DNA from: Bacillus amyloliquefaciens DSM 7 = ATCC 23350
GTDB lineage: Bacteria; Bacillota; Bacilli; Bacillales; Bacillaceae
Direction: 5' to 3'
Length of the DNA stretch: 64,000 bases
Assembly (NCBI RefSeq): GCF_000196735.1
Contig: NC_014551.1
Location: 1,235,001 to 1,299,000, forward strand
Shown here: in pieces, positions 11,068 through 18,621 of the stretch
Layout: each line of letters starts with the position of its first letter
Position numbering within the stretch: position 1 is the stretch's first letter
Notes under the pieces: generated by a model
Seen by the model: the letters and a program-made list of their open reading frames with translations, nothing else
The model's database searches: none
What the model was told of the DNA's origin: nothing
Position numbers and translations under genes: made by a program

Positions 11068-12144
11068 GTGACACGCTTGCTAGAAGTAAAAGACTTAGCC
11101 ATTTCATTTAAAACATACGGCGGAGAGGTACAGGCAATCCGCGGCGTGAATTTCCATTTGAATAAAGGAGAGACGCTGGCGATCGTAGGAGAGTCAGGTT
11201 CCGGAAAAAGTGTGACCTCCCAAGCAATTATGAAGCTGATCCCGATGCCGCCGGGCTATTTTAAAAGAGGACAGATTCTTTTTGACGGGCGCGATATCGT
11301 ACCGATGTCCGAAAAAGAAATGCAGGCCATCAGAGGAAAGGAAATCGGAATGATTTTCCAAGACCCGATGACCTCTCTGAACCCGACAATGAAAGTCGGC
11401 AAACAAATTACGGAAGTGCTTTTCAAACATGAAAAAATCTCAAAAGAAGCGGCTAAAAAACGCGCCGTAGAACTGCTTGATCTCGTCGGAATTCCGATGC
11501 CTGAAAAACGGATCGGCCAATTCCCGCACGAATTTTCAGGCGGTATGAGACAGCGTGTCGTCATCGCGATGGCGCTCGCGGCAAATCCGAAACTGTTAAT
11601 TGCCGATGAACCGACAACAGCTCTTGATGTGACGATTCAGGCTCAGATCCTTGAGCTGATGAAAGATCTCCAAAAGAAAATTGATACATCCATCATTTTT
11701 ATTACGCACGATCTCGGCGTTGTCGCCAATGTCGCTGACCGGGTCGCCGTCATGTATGCGGGTCAGGTGGTCGAATCGGGCACGGTGGATGAAATCTTTT
11801 ATGATCCGCGCCATCCGTATACATGGGGGCTGCTCGCCTCAATGCCGAGCCTGGACAGCACCGACCAGGAAAAACTGACGGCCATTCCAGGTACGCCGCC
11901 TGATCTGACGAATCCTCCGAAAGGGGACGCATTTGCGCTTCGCAGTTCATATGCGATGAAGATTGATTTTGAACAGGAACCGCCGATGTATAAAGTGTCT
12001 GATACGCATTTTGTGAAATCATGGCTTCTGCATCCTGATGCGCCTAAGGTCGAGCCGCCTGAAGCGGTGAAGGCTAAAATCCGTCAGCTGCCGAATACGT
12101 ATCAGCAGCCTGTTTTAATGAAGGAAGGTGAAAAAAATGACTGA
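11068..12144 (+). CDS. oppD: Oligopeptide ABC transporter ATP-binding protein OppD
   Basis: This is a 358-residue ATPase starting with GTG at 11068, eight bases after AAGGAG. The nearby ATG at 11065 is in another frame and soon stops. Walker A GESGSGKS lies at residues 41-48, followed by the signature FSGGMRQ, Walker B LLIADEPTTALD and the H-loop THD. The C-terminal oligopeptide-transporter domain (IPGTPPDLTNPP) is present. It overlaps the start of oppF, so the two ATPases should be made together. Confidence 0.95.
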   Translation: MTRLLEVKDLAISFKTYGGEVQAIRGVNFHLNKGETLAIVGESGSGKSVTSQAIMKLIPMPPGYFKRGQILFDGRDIVPMSEKEMQAIRGKEIGMIFQDPMTSLNPTMKVGKQITEVLFKHEKISKEAAKKRAVELLDLVGIPMPEKRIGQFPHEFSGGMRQRVVIAMALAANPKLLIADEPTTALDVTIQAQILELMKDLQKKIDTSIIFITHDLGVVANVADRVAVMYAGQVVESGTVDEIFYDPRHPYTWGLLASMPSLDSTDQEKLTAIPGTPPDLTNPPKGDAFALRSSYAMKIDFEQEPPMYKVSDTHFVKSWLLHPDAPKVEPPEAVKAKIRQLPNTYQQPVLMKEGEKND

Positions 12145-13054
12145 GAAACTGCTCGAAATCAAACATTTAAAACAGCATTTTTTTACGCCGAAAGGAACAG
12201 TAAAAGCCGTAGATGATTTGTCATTTGATATTTATAAAGGTGAAACGCTCGGCCTTGTCGGGGAATCTGACTGCGGTAAATCAACGACGGGCCGCAGTAT
12301 TATCCGGCTGTATGAGGCAACCGGCGGTGAAGTTCTCTTTAACGGAGAAAATGTCCACGGAAAAAAATCCCGCAAGAAACTGCTGGAGTTTAACCGGAAA
12401 ATGCAGATGATTTTCCAGGACCCGTACGCTTCTTTAAATCCGAGAATGACAGTCGCCGACATTATTGCCGAGGGGATAGATATTCACCGTCTGGCAAAAA
12501 CGAAAAAAGAGCGGATGCAGCGGGTTCACGAACTGCTGGAAACGGTCGGTTTAAATAAAGAACACGCCAACCGCTATCCGCATGAATTTTCGGGCGGACA
12601 GCGCCAGCGTATCGGAATCGCCAGAGCTTTGGCGGTTGATCCGGAGTTTATCATTGCGGACGAACCGATTTCGGCGCTTGACGTTTCCATTCAGGCACAG
12701 GTCGTCAATTTAATGAAAGAATTGCAGAAAGAAAAAGGACTCACTTACCTGTTTATCGCCCATGATCTATCAATGGTCAAATACATCAGCGACCGCATCG
12801 GCGTTATGTATTTCGGGAAACTGGTGGAGCTTGCGCCGGCGGATGAGCTTTACGAAAACCCGCTTCACCCTTACACGAAATCATTGCTGTCCGCCATCCC
12901 GCTCCCTGATCCGGACTATGAAAGAAATCGCACGCGAAAGAAGTACGACCCGTCAATCCATCAGCTCCAAAACGGAGAAAAGATGGAATTTCGTGAAGTC
13001 AAACCGGGACACTTTGTCATGTGCACTGAAGCTGAATTTAAAACCTATCAATAA
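12137..13054 (+). CDS. oppF: Oligopeptide ABC transporter ATP-binding protein OppF
   Basis: This is the second ATPase of Opp, 305 residues from the ATG at 12137, which follows GGAAGGTG and lies inside the end of oppD. The GTG at 12128 is part of the ribosome-binding site. The signature FSGGQRQ, Walker B FIIADEPISALD and the H-loop AHD are normal. Walker A reads GESDCGKST at residues 42-50, where AppF has GESGCGKST. The GxxxxGKS/T consensus is kept, but the Asp at residue 45 is unusual in this family. An operon terminator follows. Confidence 0.94.
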   Translation: MTEKLLEIKHLKQHFFTPKGTVKAVDDLSFDIYKGETLGLVGESDCGKSTTGRSIIRLYEATGGEVLFNGENVHGKKSRKKLLEFNRKMQMIFQDPYASLNPRMTVADIIAEGIDIHRLAKTKKERMQRVHELLETVGLNKEHANRYPHEFSGGQRQRIGIARALAVDPEFIIADEPISALDVSIQAQVVNLMKELQKEKGLTYLFIAHDLSMVKYISDRIGVMYFGKLVELAPADELYENPLHPYTKSLLSAIPLPDPDYERNRTRKKYDPSIHQLQNGEKMEFREVKPGHFVMCTEAEFKTYQ

Positions 13055-13061
13055 AAGTATC

Positions 13062-13094
13062 ATCCTTCAAGACTTAGTCTTGGAGGATTTTTTT
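13062..13094 (+). terminator. Terminator of the opp operon
   Basis: ATCCTTCAAGAC (13062-13073) pairs with GTCTTGGAGGAT (13077-13088) with one wobble, followed by a T-run. It lies a few bases after the oppF stop. Confidence 0.92.
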
Positions 13095-13161
13095 TGCGCA
13101 CATCCAAGTTTATTAAGGCTGCTCCCGTTTTCCTATAATGGAAAAAAAGGGGGAGATCAGT

Positions 13162-14349
13162 ATGAGAACTATTTTATGCGCCATTGCGGCGGGACTGTTT
13201 TTCAGTGCAGGCGCTTATCCTGCACAAGCCGCTGTGAAAGAGGAACAGCCGCTTGTGAAAGTGGCGCTGACTGAAAAAGAACTGCCAAAAGCAAATGACA
13301 GGTTCGCTTATCCGTCAGGTCTGCATTTTACACATCCTGATAAGGTTCGGGGCATTTACGTTACAGGGCATTCAGCGGGAGGCAGCAAATTTCAGGAGCT
13401 GACAGACTTTGTGGACAAAACGGAGCTCAATTCAATGGTGATCGATGTGAAGGATGACCACGGAAATCTTACCTTTAAGCCGGACGGTCATTCTGAGTAT
13501 GCCAAAATCGCCAAGCCGTACATCAAAGACCCAAAAAAGATGATGAAAAAACTGGAGGAAAAAAAGATCTACCCGATTGCGCGTATTGTCGTATTTAAAG
13601 ACAGCGAACTCGCGAACGAAAAGCCGGAATGGTCCTTTAAAGAAAAAAACGGAAGTGTCTGGAAAAACGGCCGCGGAGAATCGTTCGTCAATCCGTTTAT
13701 GAAAGAAGTATGGGATTACAATGTAAAGATTGCAAAACAAGCCGCGAAGATGGGGTTTCAAGAAATTCAGTTTGACTATGTCCGTTTTCCTGAAGGCTTT
13801 GAAAAACGTGATGACGAACTGACATACGGACACGGCGATTACGGAAAAACAGCGGACAGCAATGTGCAGAAACGCGTGCACGCCGTCACTGATTTTGTCG
13901 GTTATGCGAAAAGAAAACTCAAACCGTACGGTGCGGATGTGTCGGCTGATATTTTCGGTTATTCTGCGACGCTGCCGGAAGCACCGGGGATCGGCCAGAA
14001 TTTCAGCAAGATTTCAGTACGGGTCGATGTCATCTCATCCATGATTTACCCGAGCCATTGGACAAGCTATTTCGGAATTGATAAACCGGACCTTGAGCCT
14101 TACAAAGTCGTCAAAGAATACGCGAAGGTGGAAAATAAAAAACTGTCCAAACTGAAACATCCGCCGGTGTCACGTCCGTGGCTTCAGGACTTCACGGCTT
14201 CTTATCTCGGCAGCGGAAATTACCAAGAATACGGGAAAAGCCAGGTGGAAGACCAGATAAAAGCGCTGCATGATGAAGGGATTGACGAATTTTTATTGTG
14301 GGACGCGGCAAACCGTTATACAAAAAATGTGGATTACACACCATTTTAA
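13162..14349 (+). CDS. Secreted DUF4015-type putative glycoside hydrolase
   Basis: The 395-residue protein starts at the ATG at 13162, behind AAAGGGGGAG, with a clear signal peptide ending near AQAA. The rest resembles DUF4015 (GHL13-like) putative glycosidases. Visible motifs are VRGIYVTGHSAGG, SMVIDVKDDHGN, IQFDYVRFPEG and DEFLLWDAANRY, which fit a TIM-barrel fold with acidic active-site residues. TATAAT at 13134-13139 may be its -10 box. In B. subtilis 168 I recall an MFS gene, yjbB, at this place, so the gene looks lineage-specific. The substrate is unknown. Confidence 0.8.
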   Translation: MRTILCAIAAGLFFSAGAYPAQAAVKEEQPLVKVALTEKELPKANDRFAYPSGLHFTHPDKVRGIYVTGHSAGGSKFQELTDFVDKTELNSMVIDVKDDHGNLTFKPDGHSEYAKIAKPYIKDPKKMMKKLEEKKIYPIARIVVFKDSELANEKPEWSFKEKNGSVWKNGRGESFVNPFMKEVWDYNVKIAKQAAKMGFQEIQFDYVRFPEGFEKRDDELTYGHGDYGKTADSNVQKRVHAVTDFVGYAKRKLKPYGADVSADIFGYSATLPEAPGIGQNFSKISVRVDVISSMIYPSHWTSYFGIDKPDLEPYKVVKEYAKVENKKLSKLKHPPVSRPWLQDFTASYLGSGNYQEYGKSQVEDQIKALHDEGIDEFLLWDAANRYTKNVDYTPF

Positions 14350-14399
14350 AAAAATTGAAACCATGTCAAAGGATCACACGTCTTAATAGATGTAAGATT

Positions 14400-14424
14400 G
14401 TTTAAACAATCGGAAATGGGGTAT
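14400..14424 (+). promoter_or_regulatory. Sigma-B-type promoter of yjbC-spx
   Basis: GTTTAA (14400-14405), a 13-base spacer and GGGTAT (14419-14424) match the general-stress sigma-B consensus closely. In B. subtilis the yjbC-spx unit is a known sigma-B target with additional ECF-sigma and sigma-A promoters. The match puts yjbC, and spx by read-through, under stress control. Confidence 0.85.
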
Positions 14425-14466
14425 ATCTAAAAGTGTGAAGACAACGAACCCATAAGGAGCAAATGA

Positions 14467-15045
14467 ATGAACTGGTACGAGAAGCTGAGTGAATATTTTC
14501 CGATTGAAGAAATGAAATCAAAAGCGCATATGGAAGCTCTGTTGAAGGAGCAAAGCGATGTTTATCATAAAGAAGAGGGCCAGTACCACGTGCTGATGTA
14601 TGCGGAATTTGACTCTTTTATCTTTATTGATTACCTGTTTGTGTCAAAGAAATCCAGAGGTCAAGGTCTCGGAAGCAAGCTGATCGGCAGGCTGAAAAAG
14701 AAAAACAAGCCGATTCTTCTTGAGGTGGAGCCTGTTGACGAGGATGACACGGATACACAGAAGCGTTTGCGTTTTTATCAAAGAGAGCATTTCAAGCACG
14801 CGCAGTCAATCGGGTATCGGCGCCGGTCATTGGCTACGAATGAAGTGAACAAAATGGAGATTCTGTACTGGTCACCTAAGACAGAGTCAGAAGAAGAAAT
14901 GTTTGAAGCGATGAAACAGACATATGAAACCATTCACACTTATAAAGATGAAAAATGGTACGGAGAATCATACGAAAAAACGGATGAAGTTCTCAAAGTC
15001 ATTGATGAGAACAAACGAAAAAACATTTTCGATCAGCTGAGCTAA
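14467..15045 (+). CDS. yjbC: GNAT-family acetyltransferase YjbC
   Basis: This 192-residue protein is recognised as YjbC by MNWYEKLSEYFPIEEMKSKA and by its place before spx. The acetyl-CoA-binding motif appears as SRGQGLGSKLIGRLK around residues 73-87. The ATG at 14467 follows AAGGAGC; an ATG four bases earlier is in another frame. In B. subtilis YjbC is a general-stress protein linked to salt-stress survival. Its substrate is not established. Confidence 0.9.
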   Translation: MNWYEKLSEYFPIEEMKSKAHMEALLKEQSDVYHKEEGQYHVLMYAEFDSFIFIDYLFVSKKSRGQGLGSKLIGRLKKKNKPILLEVEPVDEDDTDTQKRLRFYQREHFKHAQSIGYRRRSLATNEVNKMEILYWSPKTESEEEMFEAMKQTYETIHTYKDEKWYGESYEKTDEVLKVIDENKRKNIFDQLS

Positions 15046-15110
15046 TTGAGAATGAAAAAATTCCGCAAAACGTAAATTTGCCGGATTGACACATTTTTTT
15101 CTCAGGAGAC

Positions 15111-15139
15111 TGTTCACACTTACTTTTTTATAGTATAAT
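15111..15139 (+). promoter_or_regulatory. Promoter directly upstream of spx
   Basis: A perfect TATAAT at 15134-15139 lies 17 bases after TGTTCA, and transcription would start about 75 bases before spx. The yjbC-spx gap corresponds to the B. subtilis region with the spx-specific sigma-A promoter that PerR and YodB repress. I see the -10 box clearly; operator assignments are not made. Confidence 0.65.
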
Positions 15140-15222
15140 ACCTATAAAGATTCCTTTTTTAAAGTCATTTCAATTTGAGAATACAAACATGTTCATCCTA
15201 CTAATTAGAGGAGTGAAGATTA

Positions 15223-15618
15223 ATGGTTACATTATACACATCACCTAGCTGTACGTCATGCAGAAAAGCAAGAGCTTGGCTTGAAGAGCACGAGATTCCG
15301 TTTGAAGAAAGAAACATCTTCTCCGAGCCGTTATCAATTGATGAGATCAAGCAGATTCTGCGTATGACTGAAGACGGTACGGATGAAATTATCTCTACCC
15401 GTTCTAAAGTATTCCAGAAACTAAACGTAAACGTTGAATCAATGCCTCTTCAAGACTTGTACACTTTGATCAATGAGCATCCGGGACTGCTCCGCCGTCC
15501 GATCATCATTGATGAAAAACGTCTGCAAGTCGGCTATAACGAAGACGAAATCAGACGATTCCTGCCAAGAAAAGTGCGTTCTTTCCAATTAAGAGAAGCA
15601 CAGCGTCTTGCCAACTGA
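15223..15618 (+). CDS. spx: Redox-sensing global regulator Spx
   Basis: This 131-residue ArsC-fold protein binds the RNA polymerase alpha C-terminal domain and reprograms transcription under thiol stress. The redox switch is the N-terminal C10-T-S-C13 ([10 protein letters not shown]). The conserved RRPIII segment is present. It lies downstream of yjbC and ends at a bidirectional terminator. Spx is normally degraded by ClpXP with the adaptor SpxH, which is encoded 6 kb away in this window. Confidence 0.98.
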   Translation: MVTLYTSPSCTSCRKARAWLEEHEIPFEERNIFSEPLSIDEIKQILRMTEDGTDEIISTRSKVFQKLNVNVESMPLQDLYTLINEHPGLLRRPIIIDEKRLQVGYNEDEIRRFLPRKVRSFQLREAQRLAN

Positions 15619-15640
15619 TATAAGCTTACGATAAGCATGG

Positions 15641-15674
15641 AAAAAGCCCAAAACCATCGCGTTTTGGGCTTTTT
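15641..15674. terminator. Bidirectional terminator between spx and yjbE
   Basis: AAAAAGCCCAAAAC (15641-15654) and GTTTTGGGCTTTTT (15661-15674) form a perfect 14-bp stem with a 6-base loop. It serves spx on the plus strand and yjbE on the minus strand. Confidence 0.95.
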
Positions 15675-15675
15675 G

Positions 15676-16332
15676 TTATTTTTCAGTCTGTTGATAAATC
15701 ATACTGGCGAGTATGACAAAAACGACGGTCAAAATCGGCAGCATCATCTGTATTGCGCTGTGTTCTGCCATGAAAAATGACAGTTTGCTGTCTCCGGCAA
15801 TCATTTCACCGCCGGTAAACGCGAGAAGGCCGCTCCCGGCATACATCAATAAAGGCATTTTGTCCATAGCGGCATGAACGAGCTTGCTGCCCCAGATGAT
15901 GATCGGCACCGAGATGAAGAGCCCGATCACAACAAGTGTAAGCTCACCGTGAGAAGCGCCGGCTACAGCAATGACATTGTCAAGCGACATAAAGATATCA
16001 GCCAGAACGATTGTGCGGATGGCTTTCCAAAGGGAAGAACTGCTTTTCACATGCTGCGCATCTTTCTTCTCGATCAGAAGCTGATAGCCGAGATACAATA
16101 AAAACACTCCGCCTGCGCATTGTAAAAAAGGAACATTCAATAAATAGACCGCGGCGCTCGTCAGAACGATTCTTAAGACGACTGCGATAAACGTTCCGAA
16201 GATGATCGCTTGCTGTCTTTGCTTATGCGCCAGATTCCGGCTGGCCATCGCGATGACGACGGCATTGTCACCGCCGAGAATGAGGTCAATTCCGATAATG
16301 AGCAGAAGGGACAGCAGGTAATCGTGCGGCAT
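15676..16332 (-). CDS. yjbE: TerC-family membrane protein YjbE
   Basis: This is a 218-residue integral membrane protein of the TerC family with about seven hydrophobic segments. The family's acidic motifs are visible as GGDNAVVIAMA near residues 20-30 and SLDNVIAVAG near 115-124, with FTGGEM later. The B. subtilis relatives MeeF (YceF) and MeeY (YkoY) export manganese and help metalate secreted enzymes, so a metal-export role is likely by homology. I see no yybP-ykoY riboswitch upstream. The divergent neighbour is mecA. Confidence 0.87.
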   Translation of the reverse strand: MPHDYLLSLLLIIGIDLILGGDNAVVIAMASRNLAHKQRQQAIIFGTFIAVVLRIVLTSAAVYLLNVPFLQCAGGVFLLYLGYQLLIEKKDAQHVKSSSSLWKAIRTIVLADIFMSLDNVIAVAGASHGELTLVVIGLFISVPIIIWGSKLVHAAMDKMPLLMYAGSGLLAFTGGEMIAGDSKLSFFMAEHSAIQMMLPILTVVFVILASMIYQQTEK

Positions 16333-16607
16333 AATAACACCTCGCTTATAGATCGGTTGCTTGTACAGCTAATATATGAGGCGGTGCGCTATTTATGATG
16401 AGAACCGGGAGAAAGCCTGTTTTTCGGTGTGAAAATGCTTTTTTATTTCTTTTATAACTGTTTTATCATAAAATAGAAATATAAAGAATTTGCGCTGTCT
16501 TCTATAAGGTTAAGATGTGGACGGAATGGGTAAAGTGTAGTAAAGTACTATTCATCGGGAGCTTAGATGTCCCTTCAACATCTTATAAAGAAGGGAAGGT
16601 TGGCAAA

Positions 16608-17264
16608 ATGGAAATAGAAAGAATTAATGAGCATACAGTAAAATTTTATATGTCTTATGGTGATATTGAAGATCGCGGTTTTGACAGAGAAGAAATCTGG
16701 TACAATCGCGAGCGCAGTGAAGAACTGTTCTGGGAAGTCATGGATGAAGTGCATGATGAAGAGGAATTCGCTGTCGAGGGTCCTCTTTGGATTCAGGTTC
16801 AGGCATTGGACAAAGGACTGGAAATAATCGTAACAAAAGCCCAGCTTTCCAAGGACGGACAAAAACTCGAACTGCCGATCCCGGAAGATAAAAAACAAGA
16901 GCCGGCAGATGAAAATCTCGATGCTCTACTTGATGATTTCCAGAAAGAAGAGCAGGCCGAGAATCGGGAGGATAAGGAGCAAAAGCTTCAGTTCACTTTG
17001 CGGTTCGACGATTTTGAGGATCTCATCTCGCTATCAAAATTGAATCTTAACGGAATTAAAACGACCCTGTATTCGTTTGAAGACCGATATTATTTATATG
17101 CAGATTTTTATGAGCAAACTGATGAAGAGGTTGAAAATCAGCTAAGCATCCTGTTGGAGTACGCGCAAGAATCATCAGTCAGCATTCACCGTCTTGAAGA
17201 ATACGGAAAATTGGTGATCGCTGATCATGCGTTATATACGATAAAAAAACACTTTGCATCATAA
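16608..17264 (+). CDS. mecA: ClpC adaptor protein MecA
   Basis: This is a 218-residue adaptor that delivers ComK (and ComS) to ClpCP and inhibits competence. The start is the ATG at 16608 (MEIERINEHTVKFYMSYGDI) behind AAGGGAAGG; the longer frame from 16515 adds non-family residues. The N-terminal substrate-binding half and C-terminal ClpC-binding half are joined by a charged linker near residues 90-125. It lies between yjbE and coiA and has its own terminator. Confidence 0.97.
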   Translation: MEIERINEHTVKFYMSYGDIEDRGFDREEIWYNRERSEELFWEVMDEVHDEEEFAVEGPLWIQVQALDKGLEIIVTKAQLSKDGQKLELPIPEDKKQEPADENLDALLDDFQKEEQAENREDKEQKLQFTLRFDDFEDLISLSKLNLNGIKTTLYSFEDRYYLYADFYEQTDEEVENQLSILLEYAQESSVSIHRLEEYGKLVIADHALYTIKKHFAS

Positions 17265-17265
17265 C

Positions 17266-17299
17266 AAACCGATTTCTCTCAGCAGAAATCGGTTTTTTT
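17266..17299 (+). terminator. Terminator of mecA
   Basis: AAACCGATTTCT (17266-17277) pairs perfectly with AGAAATCGGTTT (17284-17295) around a 6-base loop, and a T-run follows. Confidence 0.94.
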
Positions 17300-17415
17300 T
17301 TGTTCTGAATGACTTTATGAACGGCTGAAAATTGCATAACGGCTCTCATCCGCAAAAAGGAGTATGCCTTCTTTCTGCTGAATACATCAAGATTCAGGAA
17401 AGGAGAAGATGCAGC

Positions 17416-18576
17416 ATGTTCAGTGCTTTGACTGCCGAGGGACAGCTCATTCAGCTGGCCGGAAGCTATTCAAAAGAAAAAGCGGCGGAGCTGAGAAAGA
17501 AACGCTGGTTCTGCCCCGTTTGTGAAAGTGAGCTTGATATTAAATTGGGACGGGAAAAACTGCCGCACTTCGCTCATAAAAAAAGCAGGCTGTGCCCGGG
17601 AGAATCCGAACCCGAAAGCGAATATCATCTGGAAGGAAAAAGACAGCTTTTTCTCTGGCTTAAGACACAAGGTTGCGCCGTCAGCCTAGAGCCGTATCTG
17701 CCTTCCGCCCGACAGCGGCCTGATCTGACGGCGGAAAGCGGCACAGAGCGGCTGGCTTTTGAATTTCAATGTGCAAACCTTTCGGCAGATTCTTTAAAGA
17801 GCCGGACGGCCGGCTTGAAAAACGCCGGGTATCGGCCTGTCTGGATCATCGGAGCAAAACGCTTAAAACGGCTGGCTGCGCATTTTTTCCGGCTTTCTGC
17901 TTATCACTGGCAATTATTTGAAGTTAACTCATTTTCCTCCTTGATGTTTTACTGCCCCGATGTCCGCTCCTTTTATAAGCTTCATTCCATCACCCCGTTT
18001 TACACCGGCTATTCTTATGCCGGCTTAACCATGATCCCTCTTCATAAAGCAAACCTGAAAGACATTTCTCTCCCGGAGGGCCGGCACAGCGTCAACCTTT
18101 CCTCTTGGGGACGCGCCGTAGCAGGCTTCCGCAAAAAAAGCGGCCGGTTTTTATCTGAAGATGCAGGTCTTATCCGGCAACTTTTTTACGAACGGCATCA
18201 GATTGCCTTTCCTTTTCTGCCTTCTGAAGTGTTTATCCCCGTTTCAGCGGGCTTTGTGTTTGCAAGTCCCGTTTTTGTGTGGCAGGGCCATTTATACTTG
18301 CGGCTTGCGGAGCTTTGTGAAAAAGGCGCACCGATCCGGTTATCCGGCATGGTTCATTATTTGCGGCAAAAAATCCGGCGGCAGGAGATCAGGATGCGGT
18401 ATGATTCACATGAAGATCTCATCAGAATGGCGATAAAACAATATGCTGATTTCTTATGTTTGCAGGATTTTTTAAGGGAAACTGAGAATGAAGTATATAT
18501 GCCTTCAACCCAACACAAGCGCCCTCAAACGGCCGAAGAGCTGCACCGCCGGGACCTGCTCTTTTTTAGGGAATGA
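17416..18576 (+). CDS. coiA: Competence protein CoiA
   Basis: This 386-residue protein is needed for efficient processing or recombination of incoming DNA in transformation. The start is taken at the ATG at 17416 behind AAAGGAG. An N-terminal zinc-finger-like segment CPVCESELDIK...FAHKK (near residues 33-57) precedes a PD-(D/E)XK nuclease-like region with RPDLTAE and FEFQCA near residues 100-120. It follows mecA, another competence gene. I could not find a convincing pair of ComK AT-boxes in the short upstream gap. Confidence 0.92.
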   Translation: MFSALTAEGQLIQLAGSYSKEKAAELRKKRWFCPVCESELDIKLGREKLPHFAHKKSRLCPGESEPESEYHLEGKRQLFLWLKTQGCAVSLEPYLPSARQRPDLTAESGTERLAFEFQCANLSADSLKSRTAGLKNAGYRPVWIIGAKRLKRLAAHFFRLSAYHWQLFEVNSFSSLMFYCPDVRSFYKLHSITPFYTGYSYAGLTMIPLHKANLKDISLPEGRHSVNLSSWGRAVAGFRKKSGRFLSEDAGLIRQLFYERHQIAFPFLPSEVFIPVSAGFVFASPVFVWQGHLYLRLAELCEKGAPIRLSGMVHYLRQKIRRQEIRMRYDSHEDLIRMAIKQYADFLCLQDFLRETENEVYMPSTQHKRPQTAEELHRRDLLFFRE

Positions 18577-18621
18577 GAATGCTCCGTTTCGTTCACCCTA
18601 ACGTCAAGGTGGTGGCTGAAT

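Noticed and set aside
17300..17415. ComK boxes before coiA
   Set aside because: A/T stretches exist but no convincing pair of AAAA-N5-TTTT motifs at proper spacing was found.
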